Source: an uncultured Candidatus Entotheonella sp. (lineage in GTDB: Bacteria; Tectomicrobia; Entotheonellia; Entotheonellales; Entotheonellaceae). From it: 64,000 bases of DNA. Shown in pieces: positions 28,433 through 37,846 of this stretch. The first letter of the stretch is position 1. Every line of letters starts with the position of its first letter. The DNA is taken from positions 853,489-917,488 of the forward strand of contig OY282375.1 in assembly GCA_958295825.1 (NCBI GenBank), written 5' to 3'. The position numbers were made by a program, and so were the translations under genes. The notes beneath the pieces are model-generated. The model saw nothing but the letters and a program-made list of their open reading frames with translations. It ran no database searches and was not told the DNA's origin.

Positions 28433-29227
28433 ATGAAACGACGCAGCCTCGTTTTTTTGATAAGCCTATTGATGATCAGCTTTGGCAATCTCGGACACGC
28501 CGCCGACGCAGTCGAAATGAAGGTGAGAGGCGTCACCATGGACCCCGAGAGGCATTCCCCTATCGTCATTCTCGAGGACAGTCAGGGGCGCGAGGCATTT
28601 CCCATTTGGATCGGCCTACCCGAGGCGCGTGCCATTGCCGTGGAACTTGAGGGGGTAGAAACGCCCCGGCCGCTGACCCACGCACTCCTCGACAATATAC
28701 TAGTCAATTTGAAAATTGGCGTACGACGCATCTTCATCAATGACCTTCGCAACAATACCTATTTCGCCAAGATTGACTTGCAACGCGGTTCCGAAACAAT
28801 AACCATTGATGCGCGCCCCAGCGACGCCATCGCACTCGCCATCCGTACAAATGCGCCAATATTCGTCGCCCGCAAGGTGTTGGATGCCACGCGTACCGTC
28901 ATCCTCGCCGGACCGGAGACGCAGGAGCATTCCGCCAAGATGTGCGGCATTTTTGTTCAGAACCTCACCCCGCAACTCGCCCGCATTTTCAACCTGACCA
29001 CGACGGACGGGGTTTTGGTGGCCTCCGCTGATCCAGAGCGCCATGCCGAGGGTCAGGACGTGCGCCGTGGAGACGTGATTACGGAGGCGGATGGAACGAA
29101 GATCAACACCGTTCAGGACTTTCAAAGCCTCTGCCAGAACAAGGGGGCGGGTGAGGAAGTCGTTTTGCATGTAACCAGAGACCAGCGACCCGTCGAACTG
29201 AAATTGTCCCTGTCATCTCTCGACTAG
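28433..29227 (+). CDS. Exported protein with DUF151 (bifunctional nuclease) and PDZ domains
   Basis: 264 residues. A signal peptide (KRRSLVFLISLLMISFGNL, ending GHA, cleavage after residue 23) precedes a DUF151 domain: EMKVRGVTMDP, FPIWIGLPEARAIAVELEG, NDLRNNTYFAKI, DARPSDAIALAIR. A PDZ domain follows (about 180-260: GVLVASADPERHAEGQDVRRGD, VTEADG-like turn, VQDFQSLCQ). The exported location plus PDZ is unlike the cytoplasmic DUF151 at 17422. The ATG at 28433 has GGAG eight bases upstream; the frame upstream lacks a signal-like start. The stop TAG lies inside the target duplication of the IS relic that follows. Confidence 0.85.
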   Translation: MKRRSLVFLISLLMISFGNLGHAADAVEMKVRGVTMDPERHSPIVILEDSQGREAFPIWIGLPEARAIAVELEGVETPRPLTHALLDNILVNLKIGVRRIFINDLRNNTYFAKIDLQRGSETITIDARPSDAIALAIRTNAPIFVARKVLDATRTVILAGPETQEHSAKMCGIFVQNLTPQLARIFNLTTTDGVLVASADPERHAEGQDVRRGDVITEADGTKINTVQDFQSLCQNKGAGEEVVLHVTRDQRPVELKLSLSSLD

Positions 29228-29897
29228 GGCCTGTGGCATTCTACGGATCACTGGCTGTAATTGCGGAGAATCCAACCCCAATCAACAACAGCCATGATGA
29301 AGGGACGTATGCCACGAAGGATCATCAGACCCCGGACAATCCGCAAGAGACAATCGGGTGTCCCTCGGAGCCGGCCTGTGGATGGCCCGTACCGGACCCC
29401 CAGGGCGCGACTTGCCCGAAGAGTTCGGGCTGTGGAACGAGGCATGCCGACGCTTCCGATGATGGGCGTTGAAAGGCGTTTTCGAGTGGGTTTTCAAGGA
29501 ATTGTCGGCGCATGCCGATTGAGAGTACGTGCTTGGCGACGGCGCCATCGTGCGGTTCCATCAACATGGGGCCGGAGCGGGGGACCCGCAGCCAAGCGAT
29601 CGGGTCGCTCGCAGGGGGCAAGACCCAGATCAGCGCGAGGGGCGACGCCTTGGGCAACTTGGTGAAGTTCGTGCTGCTGCTGGGCCAGTGTCACGATCTG
29701 ATCGGTGCGCCGCCGCTGCTCGCAGACGTCGAATTCGAGGCGCTGATAGCGGCCAAAGCCTGCGACCGCAACGAGTTGCGCGCCCAGTTTCAAGCTCGTG
29801 GCGCTACGGTGATGATTCCTCCCAAGTCGAATCGTGTCGAGGTGATCGAGGCGGTGAGTTTCTCGCTTGGCACTTGCCTAATAAATGTCCACAGGCC
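29228..29897 (+). mobile_element. Decayed IS5-family (IS427-like) element, 670 bp
   Basis: The ends are inverted: GGCCTGTGG then CATT at 29228, and CCACAGGCC at 29889-29897, preceded by AATGT, so the match runs on past one extra base. Both ends are flanked by CTAG (29224-29227 and 29898-29901), a 4-bp target duplication. Inside, the transposase is shattered: EEFGLWNEACRRFR, VFEWVFKELSAHAD, GDGAIVRFHQHGAGAGDPQP and GATVMIPPKSNR lie in different frames. At about 670 bp it is shorter than an intact member, so it has lost sequence as well. Confidence 0.75.
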
Positions 29898-29912
29898 CTA
29901 GGAGTGTAGCGC

Positions 29913-30566
29913 ATGCGGCCTTTCAGCGAATGCACCCTTTATCTCATAACCGATCGCACCCTGTCTCGCGGTCGCTCCACCGTTGACGTCGTCCGGGCAG
30001 CCTTGGCAGGCGGTGTGGATGTCGTCCAACTCCGCGACAAGGAAGCCGGGGCAGCTGCGATAGTTGAGGAAGGCTTGCGCGTGCATGAACTGACGGCGCG
30101 TTACCGGGTACCGCTGATCGTCAACGATCGCGTCGACATTGCTTTGGCTATCGAAGCGGAGGGCGCTCACGTAGGACAGACGGACCTGCCGACCCACATG
30201 GCCAGAGAGCTACTGCCGGCACCGAGTCTACTTGGTGTCTCCACGTCTTCGGTCGACATGGCATACCGCGCTCAGCAACAGCAGGCCGATTACGTAGGAT
30301 TCGGCCCCGTCTATCAGACAGCCACGAAAGAGACGGTAGCCTCGCCCCGCGGCACCGAGATGACGCACGACACCCTCGAAGCAATTGACATCCCGCTCGT
30401 CGCTTTGGGAGGAATTTCCGATCACAACATATCGGAGGTCGTCGCGGCCGGCGTTGACCATGTGGCGGTCTGCTCCGCAATCGTGGGCGCTAAGGACGTC
30501 GAACGAGCCGCCGCCACCCTCAAAGAGATGATGCTGCAGGCTCAGGCGAACCGGCGCGCTTGGTAA
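29913..30566 (+). CDS. thiE: Thiamine-phosphate synthase ThiE
   Basis: 217 residues. TIM-barrel enzyme with VQLRDKEA, VNDRVDIAL, VGQTDLP, GVSTSS, YVGFGPVYQTATK and VALGGISDHN, all active-site loops of ThiE. It joins the pyrimidine and thiazole units of thiamine. ATG at 29913 with AGGAG eight bases upstream; that site is partly formed by the right-hand CTAG of the IS relic. No other thi gene is nearby. Confidence 0.95.
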   Translation: MRPFSECTLYLITDRTLSRGRSTVDVVRAALAGGVDVVQLRDKEAGAAAIVEEGLRVHELTARYRVPLIVNDRVDIALAIEAEGAHVGQTDLPTHMARELLPAPSLLGVSTSSVDMAYRAQQQQADYVGFGPVYQTATKETVASPRGTEMTHDTLEAIDIPLVALGGISDHNISEVVAAGVDHVAVCSAIVGAKDVERAAATLKEMMLQAQANRRAW

Positions 30567-30582
30567 CGGCCGCTCAGCCGAG

Positions 30583-31383
30583 TTACGAAGCAGCGACATG
30601 ATGATCTCGCGGTCGCAGCAGATACAGTCCGACCACGATCATCACGAGGCTCACCACATGCGGTAAGCGCAGGGGACCCAGATAAAGATCGTCGGCCCGA
30701 AAGAGGGACGTGAACGACCGCACGCAGGCGTAGTAAATGAGATACACCCCCGCCAACCCGCCCGCAGGTAGTCGGGACTTGCGCAGACTCCACAGCAGCA
30801 CGAAACCAGCCAGATTCAAAACCAACTCGTACAGCATGACCGGATGCAGCGGCACTTGGCCGAACTCCCGCCCGGCAATGCTCGAAGGCGGAAACACCAC
30901 GCCCATCCATTCCGGGAAATGCTGCAGCCAGTCCGGCAATTGCGGCGAACGCAACGGGTAGCCATGCGCGTCACCATTCATGAAATTTCCGAAGCGGCCC
31001 AGGGCATGCCCCAAAATCAACGCCGGAACGGCCATGTCCCACAGCGTTCGCACGGAGATACCGCTTGAACGAGCGTATAGCCACAAGCCGATCATGCCAC
31101 CGATAAGGCCGCCGTGGATCGCCATACCGCCTTCCCAAATGGCGAATATCTTCAACGGGTTGGCACTGTAATGGCTCCACTTGAAAATCACGTAATACAG
31201 ACGCCCGCCCAGGAACCCCGCCACAAAGGCATAAAAGGCCGCATCCACGATGCGCTCCGGTGGCAGGCCGCGCCGCTTGGCCTCCAGACGCAGCAAGACG
31301 ATGCCCACCAACAGCGCAACCACGTACATGAGGCCATAATACCGCACCACAAACGGCCCTATGCGAAACACCTCCGGGTACAC
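30583..31383 (-). CDS. lgt: Prolipoprotein diacylglyceryl transferase Lgt
   Basis: 266 residues, a multi-pass membrane protein. YYGLMYVVAL, GGRLYYVIF, GGMAIHGGLIGG, the Lgt signature GRFGNFMNGDAHG, and HPVMLYE are present. It transfers diacylglycerol to the lipobox Cys of prelipoproteins. GTG start at 31383 with GGAG six bases upstream. It is the last gene of the cmk-rpsA-ihfB-miaA-lgt run and converges on thiE with 16 bases between stops. Confidence 0.95.
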   Translation of the reverse strand: MYPEVFRIGPFVVRYYGLMYVVALLVGIVLLRLEAKRRGLPPERIVDAAFYAFVAGFLGGRLYYVIFKWSHYSANPLKIFAIWEGGMAIHGGLIGGMIGLWLYARSSGISVRTLWDMAVPALILGHALGRFGNFMNGDAHGYPLRSPQLPDWLQHFPEWMGVVFPPSSIAGREFGQVPLHPVMLYELVLNLAGFVLLWSLRKSRLPAGGLAGVYLIYYACVRSFTSLFRADDLYLGPLRLPHVVSLVMIVVGLYLLRPRDHHVAAS

Positions 31384-31433
31384 ATCAATCTCCAGGTTTC
31401 GGTGCTACGAATGCTCCCAAGAACTCACAGGTA

Positions 31434-32390
31434 TCACAAGCCGCACGCCTTTGTCTGTGAGTCCATCCCAATGCGTAGCGCGTTGACGACCTCCGCCACC
31501 ACAGTGTTTTCGTCCACGCGGATAAGATTGTACCAGGACAAGTCCGGCAATTTGGAAAACCACGTCAACTGCCGTTTGGCAAAACGCCGCGTCGCCTGTT
31601 TGATGACATCGACGGTTTCCTGCCATCCGGCTCGACCCGCCAAATAGCCCAGTAATTCCCGATAACCAAGACTATTCATCGCTACACAGGTCTCTGTGTA
31701 ACCGCACGCCACCAGCCCCTCGACTTCCGCCAGCCAACCCGCCGCAAGCATAGCATCCGTACGTTCCCCGATCCGGGCATAGAGTTCAGTTCGATCGCGC
31801 GTCAAGGCAATTCCCACATACGGGTACAACGGCTCGCGCACCTGGTGGCGGGAACAGTGCTCGGAAAACGGCACACCGGTCAGATACGTCACTTCCAGGG
31901 CCCTCACAACACGCACACGGTCATGCACATGGCAGGCTGCCGCCGCGGTTGGGTCAGCCCGCTGCAACAGGGCGTGCAACGCGGTATTCCCATGACGGTC
32001 GGCATAGGCACGTAACTCAGCCCGCAAGGTCGCATGCGCCGGTGGAACCGGCATGAGGCCGTAAAGCAGCGTCTGCAGGTACAGCCCGCTGCCCGCGACA
32101 ATCACTGCTCGCCGGCCGCGTCGCCTGATGTCTTCAAGGGCTTGACGTGCAAGGTCGGCGCACTGAACCGCAGTGCCCGGTTGGTCCGGCAGGAGCACAT
32201 CGAGTAAATGATGAGGCACTGCAGCTTGTTCGGAGGGGGTGGGTTTCGCGGTGCCGATGTCCATGTGGCGGTACATCTGTCGCGAATCGACATTGACGAT
32301 CTCGGCATGGATTGCCTGGGCGAGGTGTAAAGAAAGGACAGTCTTTCCTACCGCAGTGGGACCGACTATGACGACCAACGGGTCGACCAT
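31434..32390 (-). CDS. miaA: tRNA dimethylallyltransferase MiaA
   Basis: 318 residues from the ATG at 32390. P-loop GPTAVGKT near the start, NVDSRQMYRHMDIGTAKP, GSGLYLQTLLYG and NSLGYRELLGYL, followed by TRRFAKRQLTWF, are the MiaA motifs. It puts an isopentenyl group on A37 of tRNAs reading UNN codons. The frame is open to 32429 (TTG), with an ATG at 32417; the family's N-terminus fits the 32390 start best. It lies between ihfB and lgt. Confidence 0.94.
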   Translation of the reverse strand: MVDPLVVIVGPTAVGKTVLSLHLAQAIHAEIVNVDSRQMYRHMDIGTAKPTPSEQAAVPHHLLDVLLPDQPGTAVQCADLARQALEDIRRRGRRAVIVAGSGLYLQTLLYGLMPVPPAHATLRAELRAYADRHGNTALHALLQRADPTAAAACHVHDRVRVVRALEVTYLTGVPFSEHCSRHQVREPLYPYVGIALTRDRTELYARIGERTDAMLAAGWLAEVEGLVACGYTETCVAMNSLGYRELLGYLAGRAGWQETVDVIKQATRRFAKRQLTWFSKLPDLSWYNLIRVDENTVVAEVVNALRIGMDSQTKACGL

Positions 32391-32509
32391 CTGATGACCA
32401 TTCCTGCAGAAAAGCATCCACTCACCCAACGCATGCGGCCTTCAGTCTGTATGAATCGGGCAACGGATTTTGAAACAGTGGTGCGAAAAATGGCAGGAGA
32501 CACATAAAA

Positions 32510-32785
32510 CTAACGGTCTACGACTTCCCGAAGTTCCTTCCCGGCCTTAAAGAAGGGCACCTTCTTGGAGGGGATTTGGACCGTATCGCCAGTTTTGGGA
32601 TTGCGCCCTTCGCGTGCATTGCGGCTTCGGGTTCGGAAACTGCCAAAGCCTCGCAACTCGACCTTGTCACCCTCTTTCAAGGCATCGGTAATACACGTGA
32701 ACAAAATGTTGACGATGGCTTCGGTCTGCTTCTTGGTAAGGTGGATTTTGTCGGCAACTCTCCCAGCAAGTTCTGCTTTTGTCAT
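32510..32785 (-). CDS. ihfB: HU/IHF-family DNA-bending protein (IHF beta position)
   Basis: 91 residues: MTKAELAGRVADKIHLTKKQ, VELRGFGSFRTRSRNAREGRNPKTG (in parts) and IPSKKVPFFKAGKELR. The Pro in the GRNPKTG arm inserts into DNA minor grooves and bends it. The place directly after rpsA is where E. coli keeps ihfB; sequence alone cannot separate HU from IHF. No partner subunit is in the window. The 224 bases between it and rpsA hold no gene. Confidence 0.88.
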   Translation of the reverse strand: MTKAELAGRVADKIHLTKKQTEAIVNILFTCITDALKEGDKVELRGFGSFRTRSRNAREGRNPKTGDTVQIPSKKVPFFKAGKELREVVDR

Positions 32786-33009
32786 GTATCCAATCTCACC
32801 TAAGGAAAATGCTCAAATCGGAGGGACTTTGATCACTGCGTCGGTCTACGCCTTACCATCGCCACACCTCGCTACGGGGAAAAAGAACCCCCTTTTGACC
32901 CAGCGCAAGGCGTTAGGTCTGACCGTGTTTTTCCTTTGTCGGCCTTGTCCGGGTCGGGTTTGGGATTGTGTGGTACGAGGTCTTCACTGCGGCCAGAAAG
33001 ATTCCGTTC

Positions 33010-34845
33010 TTATTCTTCCTGTTCCTGCTTATGCTCTTGTTCTCTGATGGCATCCGCCAAGGCCGATTGCAGACCCGACATTGACTCCGACATGGCATCA
33101 TCCGTTGCCGAGCCTTCGGCGGGTAGATTCTCGTCGTCCGGCTCTTCTTGACGCTCAACTTCCTCCGTCATGGCACGAATGCTGAGACCAATTTTTCGCG
33201 TTGCCACTTCGATTTTGATGATCTTGGTGTCGAGTTCTTGCCCCACCGAGACGACTTCCTCGGGATCGGTGACTTTGCCTTGGCCGAGCTCGGAAAGATG
33301 AATAAGGCCCTCCACACCGTCTTCGAGTTCCGCGAACGCCCCGAAGTTGGTTATCTTGACGATATTCACCCGTACTTCCTGTCCAACCTGATACTTCGTT
33401 TCAACAAGCGTCCAGGGGTCGGGTTCCATCTGCTTAAGACCGAGCGACAAACGCTCATTATCTTTGTCAACATTAAGCACCACGGCACAAACGCGCTGAC
33501 CCTTCTTGAGGATTTCAGACGGGTGCTTGACCCGCTGCGTCCACGACATATCGGAGATGTGAATCAGGCCGTCGATTCCCTCTTCCAAGGCGATGAACGC
33601 TCCGAAATCCGTCAGGTTCCGCACCTTGCCCTCAATCTCGCTGCCCACGGGATAACGCTCGTCAACCGTCGTCCACGGATTCGGCTCGATCTGCTTCATT
33701 CCCAGAGAGATGCGTTTCCTTTCCTTGTCTACACTCAGCACGACGGCCTCAATGGTATCGCCGATATTGACGATCTTTGAGGGGTGCCGGGTGCGCCGTG
33801 CCCACGACATCTGCGAGACGTGCACAAGTCCTTCTATCCCCTCTTCCAACTCAATGAAAGCACCGTAATCGGTAATGCTGACGACCTTGCCGGACACCCT
33901 GGACTCCTCGGGATATTTTTCGGCAACGTTGGTCCAAGGATCGGGTGTCGTCTGTTTGAGACCAAGCGATACGCGCTCGTGCTCTTGGTCGAATTTCAGG
34001 ACCATGACGGTCACGTTGTCGCCAATGGCAAACAGTTCGGAGGGATGACTGACGCGCCCCCAGGACATGTCGGTGATATGGAGCAATCCGTCGATGCCGC
34101 CAAGGTCGATAAAGGCACCGTACTCGGTGATGTTCTTGACCACGCCTTCAACCGTCTGACCCTCGGCCAATGAGGCCAACGTTTTCTCCTTGGCTTGCTG
34201 CCGCTCCTCCTCAAGCAGGACGCGGCGCGACAGGACGATGTTACCACGGCGTTTGTTCAGCTTGATGATGCGCATCTGCAGCTTTTCGCCAATGAGCTTG
34301 TCGAGGTTGCGAACGGGTCGCAGGTCGATCTGCGATCCGGGAAGAAACGCCTTGAGACCGATGTCAATCGTCAGTCCGCCCTTGATGCGCGCGATAACCA
34401 CGCCTTCGACAACTTCGTCTCGGTCGTACCGCTGGCTGATCTCGTCCCAGACTTTGATGCGGTTCGCCTTCTCCTTGGAGAGGACGACCTGCCCCTCACT
34501 GTCTTCCTTCTCTTCAAGCAGAACGTCCACTTCCTCGCCAACCTGAAGCTGGCTTCCATGGCCGGGGAATTCGTCCAGATCGATTGTACCTTCGGACTTG
34601 TAGCCGACATCTACCAGCACGGTGTCCCGTCCGATATGCACCACGCGTCCACGGACAATCTCGCCTTCCTGGATGTGTTTGAGACTTTCTTCATAGAGCC
34701 TTTCCAGTTCTTCGCTGCTGCTGACGTCTTCAACAACGGCTGCCTCATCAGCCTCTGGCACAGGTGCCGGTTCTTGCGCATCCTGTCCCACCGCCTCTGG
34801 TGCTCCCTGCTCTATGGCCTCAACTTGCCCCGGTTTGTCAGTCAT
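33010..34845 (-). CDS. rpsA: 30S ribosomal protein S1
   Basis: 611 residues from ATG 34845, with AGGAGG upstream. Six S1 RNA-binding repeats can be counted; repeats 3-6 show the motif GAFI(D/E)L..GIDGLLH(I/V)S.MSW, e.g. EYGAFIDLGGIDGLLHITDM and DFGAFIALEEGIDGLIHISD. The N-terminus has an acidic, Glu/Ala-rich lead of about 60 residues and the C-terminus a polar tail. It binds mRNA leaders for translation initiation. The order cmk-rpsA-ihfB is conserved widely. The frame upstream to 34908 is not needed. Confidence 0.96.
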   Translation of the reverse strand: MTDKPGQVEAIEQGAPEAVGQDAQEPAPVPEADEAAVVEDVSSSEELERLYEESLKHIQEGEIVRGRVVHIGRDTVLVDVGYKSEGTIDLDEFPGHGSQLQVGEEVDVLLEEKEDSEGQVVLSKEKANRIKVWDEISQRYDRDEVVEGVVIARIKGGLTIDIGLKAFLPGSQIDLRPVRNLDKLIGEKLQMRIIKLNKRRGNIVLSRRVLLEEERQQAKEKTLASLAEGQTVEGVVKNITEYGAFIDLGGIDGLLHITDMSWGRVSHPSELFAIGDNVTVMVLKFDQEHERVSLGLKQTTPDPWTNVAEKYPEESRVSGKVVSITDYGAFIELEEGIEGLVHVSQMSWARRTRHPSKIVNIGDTIEAVVLSVDKERKRISLGMKQIEPNPWTTVDERYPVGSEIEGKVRNLTDFGAFIALEEGIDGLIHISDMSWTQRVKHPSEILKKGQRVCAVVLNVDKDNERLSLGLKQMEPDPWTLVETKYQVGQEVRVNIVKITNFGAFAELEDGVEGLIHLSELGQGKVTDPEEVVSVGQELDTKIIKIEVATRKIGLSIRAMTEEVERQEEPDDENLPAEGSATDDAMSESMSGLQSALADAIREQEHKQEQEE

Positions 34846-34933
34846 GGGAATTCCAGCCTCCTGATTAACTACGGGTTGCAACGCTGAGACGACATGACCT
34901 TGCCACACTCAAGGCCAAGGCGCGCAGGCAGGC

Positions 34934-35632
34934 TCAACCGTTACCCCGCAGGATGTTGTGTTGCGTCCCTGATACCATAGTCTGCACGACATCGTCAATA
35001 GAGAAATCCGCTGTATCAATAACGTGCGCGTCCGCCGCCGGAACCAGCGGCGCAAGGGTGCGAGTGCGGTCCTGCTCATCGCGTTCGGCAATGGCCTGCC
35101 TGACCTCTTCGAGCGTGTCGCCGTGGCCTGCTTGGCGCATTTCCTGCCACCGCCGCCACGCTCTGACATCAAGCGAGGCGTCAAGGAAAAACTTGACGTC
35201 GGCATCCGGGAACACGACCGTGCCAATGTCTCTACCTTCCATAACCAAATTCCCCTGGCACCGCAGGCGGCGCAACTGCGCCGTGACCGTTTGGCGCACC
35301 ACCGGCAGTGTAGCAACCGCCGAGGCAGCTTTGCCCACGGCCTCCCCGGCCAACTCCTCTGATATTTCTCGTCCGTGCACGCAAACGGCGGATTGACCGG
35401 GACGAAGCGCGATGTCGATCGCGGTTTCTGCCACAAGCGCAGCGATGCGGTTGCCGTCTCGCGGGGACACGTCGTGCAACTCAACGAGCCAGCCGACGGC
35501 GCGATACATGGCCCCCGATTGGGCGAAGTGGAAACCGAGCGTCCGGGCCAACCTTTCAGCAGCCACACTCTTGCCCACCCCAGAGGGGCCGTCGATGGCC
35601 ACGACTATCGGTTCAGAGGACTCGCCCGCCAT
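34934..35632 (-). CDS. cmk: Cytidylate kinase
   Basis: 232 residues from ATG 35632. P-loop GPSGVGKS, SGAMYRAVGWL, VMEGRDIGTVVFPDADVKF (cut here at 19) and the Cmk-specific LAPLVPAADAHVIDT are present. It phosphorylates CMP and dCMP. AAGG lies seven bases before the chosen start; the longer frame to 35683 has none. It begins the cmk-rpsA-ihfB-miaA-lgt block. Confidence 0.93.
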   Translation of the reverse strand: MAGESSEPIVVAIDGPSGVGKSVAAERLARTLGFHFAQSGAMYRAVGWLVELHDVSPRDGNRIAALVAETAIDIALRPGQSAVCVHGREISEELAGEAVGKAASAVATLPVVRQTVTAQLRRLRCQGNLVMEGRDIGTVVFPDADVKFFLDASLDVRAWRRWQEMRQAGHGDTLEEVRQAIAERDEQDRTRTLAPLVPAADAHVIDTADFSIDDVVQTMVSGTQHNILRGNG

Positions 35633-35756
35633 CAGACGCCTTTCGCACATTAGGTTGGAGGAGGGAGAATTACAAAAGGGCATCTCTAATCATACTCATC
35701 TCCCACTTGGTTTGGAATCACAGAGACACGTTTACCAAAACGCCGAAGGAGTTGAA

Positions 35757-36248
35757 CATGGGTCAGATGGGCTTTTTCGGTGTCGAAAATCGCTACGCCA
35801 TGACGGTTACAAGAACCCCGTCACCATCGACCGTCGGCACAAGCTGATACGGCGCTACCGGGTGACGAACGCGACGGTGCACGACAACCAGGTCATTGAG
35901 GACCTGCTGACGCCGGACAACACGGCAAGCAGTGTGTGGGCGGACAGCGCCTAGCGGTCGAAAGCCATTGAAGCAACGGTGAAGGCCAAGGGTTTAACAA
36001 GTCGGATTCATCGCAAGGGCTGTCGCAACCATCTTCTGGATTGGGAGAAAGGGGGCAACCAGAGTCGTCCCCAGTTTCGGGCATGGGTGGAACACGTCTT
36101 CGAGGCGCAACGAAACGACATGGGCGGGACGTTGGTTCGCAGCATCGGGCTTGTACGGGCGACGGCGTGGCCAGGTCTCAAGAATCTCGCCTGCAACATG
36201 CGTCGCCTGGTCCACTTGCAACGTCTGGCGATGGTGGATTCACAGTAA
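35757..36248 (+). pseudogene. IS5-family transposase fragment with an in-frame amber stop
   Basis: One frame reads DGYKNPVTIDRRHKLIRRY, VHDNQVIEDLL, VWADSA, then a TAG, and continues RSKAIEATVKAKGLTSRIHR, VEHVFEAQRNDMGGTLVRSIGL and LKNLACNMRRLV. This is the C-terminal half of an IS5-group transposase. Homologues have Tyr where the TAG stands, so a single base change made the stop. The N-terminal half is gone. Bases 35633-35756 and 36249-36547 hold nothing else I can support. Confidence 0.75.
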
Positions 36249-36547
36249 AGGGGGCAGCGGGGTGAGTGCCGGATACCCTCTTTGAAAACGCCATGGCCAC
36301 TGTCGAGACGCGACATCACCGCGCAAACCGCCGTTCATTCTCTGTTGCCATGACGCGGCAGCGCCATCCACGCCGGCTTTATCCGCCAGCGAGTCGTTCT
36401 TTCGAGGCGCCCTGTAATCAGTAGAGGAACACCGGGGTGCGGTACGTCTTGTTGCCGCTTTTGCACGATGGTACGCTGCTTCTACCTTTCGCGCCGAAAC
36501 GGAAGACACTCCCGCCGAAATCCATTACCGACTATGAGACAACACGA

Positions 36548-36841
36548 ATGACCGAAATTGTTCTCCCGACAGTGGAGATATTGAGCAAGCCCGATTGTCA
36601 TCTCTGCCACGAAGCGAAAGTACTCCTGCAAGAGCTTCAGGCCAGCCACCCGTTCTCTCTGCGCGAGGTGGATATCACGACACGGACAGACCTGCTGGAA
36701 CTCTACCGGGAGGAGATTCCCGTCGTCTTCATCAATGGCCGTAAAGCCTTCAAGTATCGCGTTGATCCGAAGCAGTTCAGCCGCGCGCTGCGCCGGGCTC
36801 GGCCGCGACGTTGGCACCTGTCTTGGACACGGGAATCATGA
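36548..36841 (+). CDS. Glutaredoxin-like protein (DUF836 type)
   Basis: 97 residues: thioredoxin fold with redox motif CHLC in LSKPDCHLCHEAKVLL, the cis-Pro loop IPVVFINGRKAF, and a C-terminal helix. It would act as a small thiol-disulphide reductant in the cytoplasm; partners are unknown. ATG at 36548; the longer frame upstream overlaps transposon debris. It ends 14 bases before the convergent ribF stop. Confidence 0.75.
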   Translation: MTEIVLPTVEILSKPDCHLCHEAKVLLQELQASHPFSLREVDITTRTDLLELYREEIPVVFINGRKAFKYRVDPKQFSRALRRARPRRWHLSWTRES

Positions 36842-36855
36842 CCCGCAGGATGGCT

Positions 36856-37782
36856 CTATCGGGCGTGGAGGTATCGTGCCTGCTGCACGTCGCAGGCAAT
36901 CTGTGCGGCCAGTTCATCGACCGAGGCGAACTTTCTCTCGTCCCGGATGCGTGCCACAAAAGCCACACCTAGTCGGACGCCGTACAAGTCGCCCTCGAAG
37001 TCAAGCAGATGCACCTCCACGCTGAGGGATTCGTTGCCAAACGTCGGGTTGCGCCCCACGTTCGCAACGCCGGGATATTGGCGGCCCTCCCACTCTACGC
37101 GCACGGCATACACGCCTTCACGGGGCACGATCTCGTGGTCTACGCGGACGTTTGCGGTGGGGAAGCCGAGTTTGGTGCCGCGGCGGAAACCCTCAACGAC
37201 CCAACCGGACAGGGCATAATCCCGGCCGAGTAGATGGGCGGCCTCTTCGACCTGGCCTTTTTGCAGCAAGGCGCGAATCGTGGAGCTACTCACCACCGTG
37301 TCCCCCAGCTTGACCGCCGGGATGACCGTGACCTCGTAACCATGCGCCGCGGCCTGTTGCTGGAGCAGTGACACATTGCCGGCCCGACAATGGCCGAAGC
37401 GAAAATCGTATCCCACCACAAGCTCGTGAACACCGATGCATTCCTGCAGCACGTCACGGATAAAGGCAAGGGGTTTCTGACGGGCGAATTGTTCCGTAAA
37501 GGGAATCCACAGACCCACCCTGACGCCCAAGGCGCCAATCAGGCTGCGCTTCTGGGCGTTGGTGGTAAGAACCAGCGGCGCCCTCTCAGGGGCAAGCACT
37601 TTTAACGGATGACAAGCGAACGTGAACACCATGGGGGTGCCGCCAATCTCGTCCGCCCGGCTCACCACATGCCTGAAAATGTTCTGGTGCCCGAGGTGCA
37701 CACCGTCGAAATTGCCGAGAGCGAGAACGGGTTTGGGGTATGAAGTGGGCTCGATAGCAGCAAGGCTCTCGTGGATCCGCAT
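36856..37782 (-). CDS. ribF: Bifunctional riboflavin kinase/FAD synthetase RibF
   Basis: 308 residues. N-terminal FAD synthetase half with ALGNFDGVHLGHQNIF and VGYDFRFGHCRAGN; the kinase half has GRDYALSGWVVEGFRRGTKLGFPTAN (split: GFRRGTKLGFPTAN is the signature), GVYAVRV and NVGRNPTF. It makes FMN and FAD from riboflavin. ATG at 37782. Confidence 0.96.
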   Translation of the reverse strand: MRIHESLAAIEPTSYPKPVLALGNFDGVHLGHQNIFRHVVSRADEIGGTPMVFTFACHPLKVLAPERAPLVLTTNAQKRSLIGALGVRVGLWIPFTEQFARQKPLAFIRDVLQECIGVHELVVGYDFRFGHCRAGNVSLLQQQAAAHGYEVTVIPAVKLGDTVVSSSTIRALLQKGQVEEAAHLLGRDYALSGWVVEGFRRGTKLGFPTANVRVDHEIVPREGVYAVRVEWEGRQYPGVANVGRNPTFGNESLSVEVHLLDFEGDLYGVRLGVAFVARIRDERKFASVDELAAQIACDVQQARYLHAR

Positions 37783-37846
37783 TGAGGTGTTCCGCTGGTT
37801 TCTAATGTGCGTGAAGGTGGGTCGTAATCAACTTGTGATGTGGGAA

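Noticed and set aside
32786..33009. Gap between rpsA and ihfB, checked for a terminator or small gene
   Set aside because: No hairpin followed by a T-run on the minus strand and no small frame with a ribosome site.
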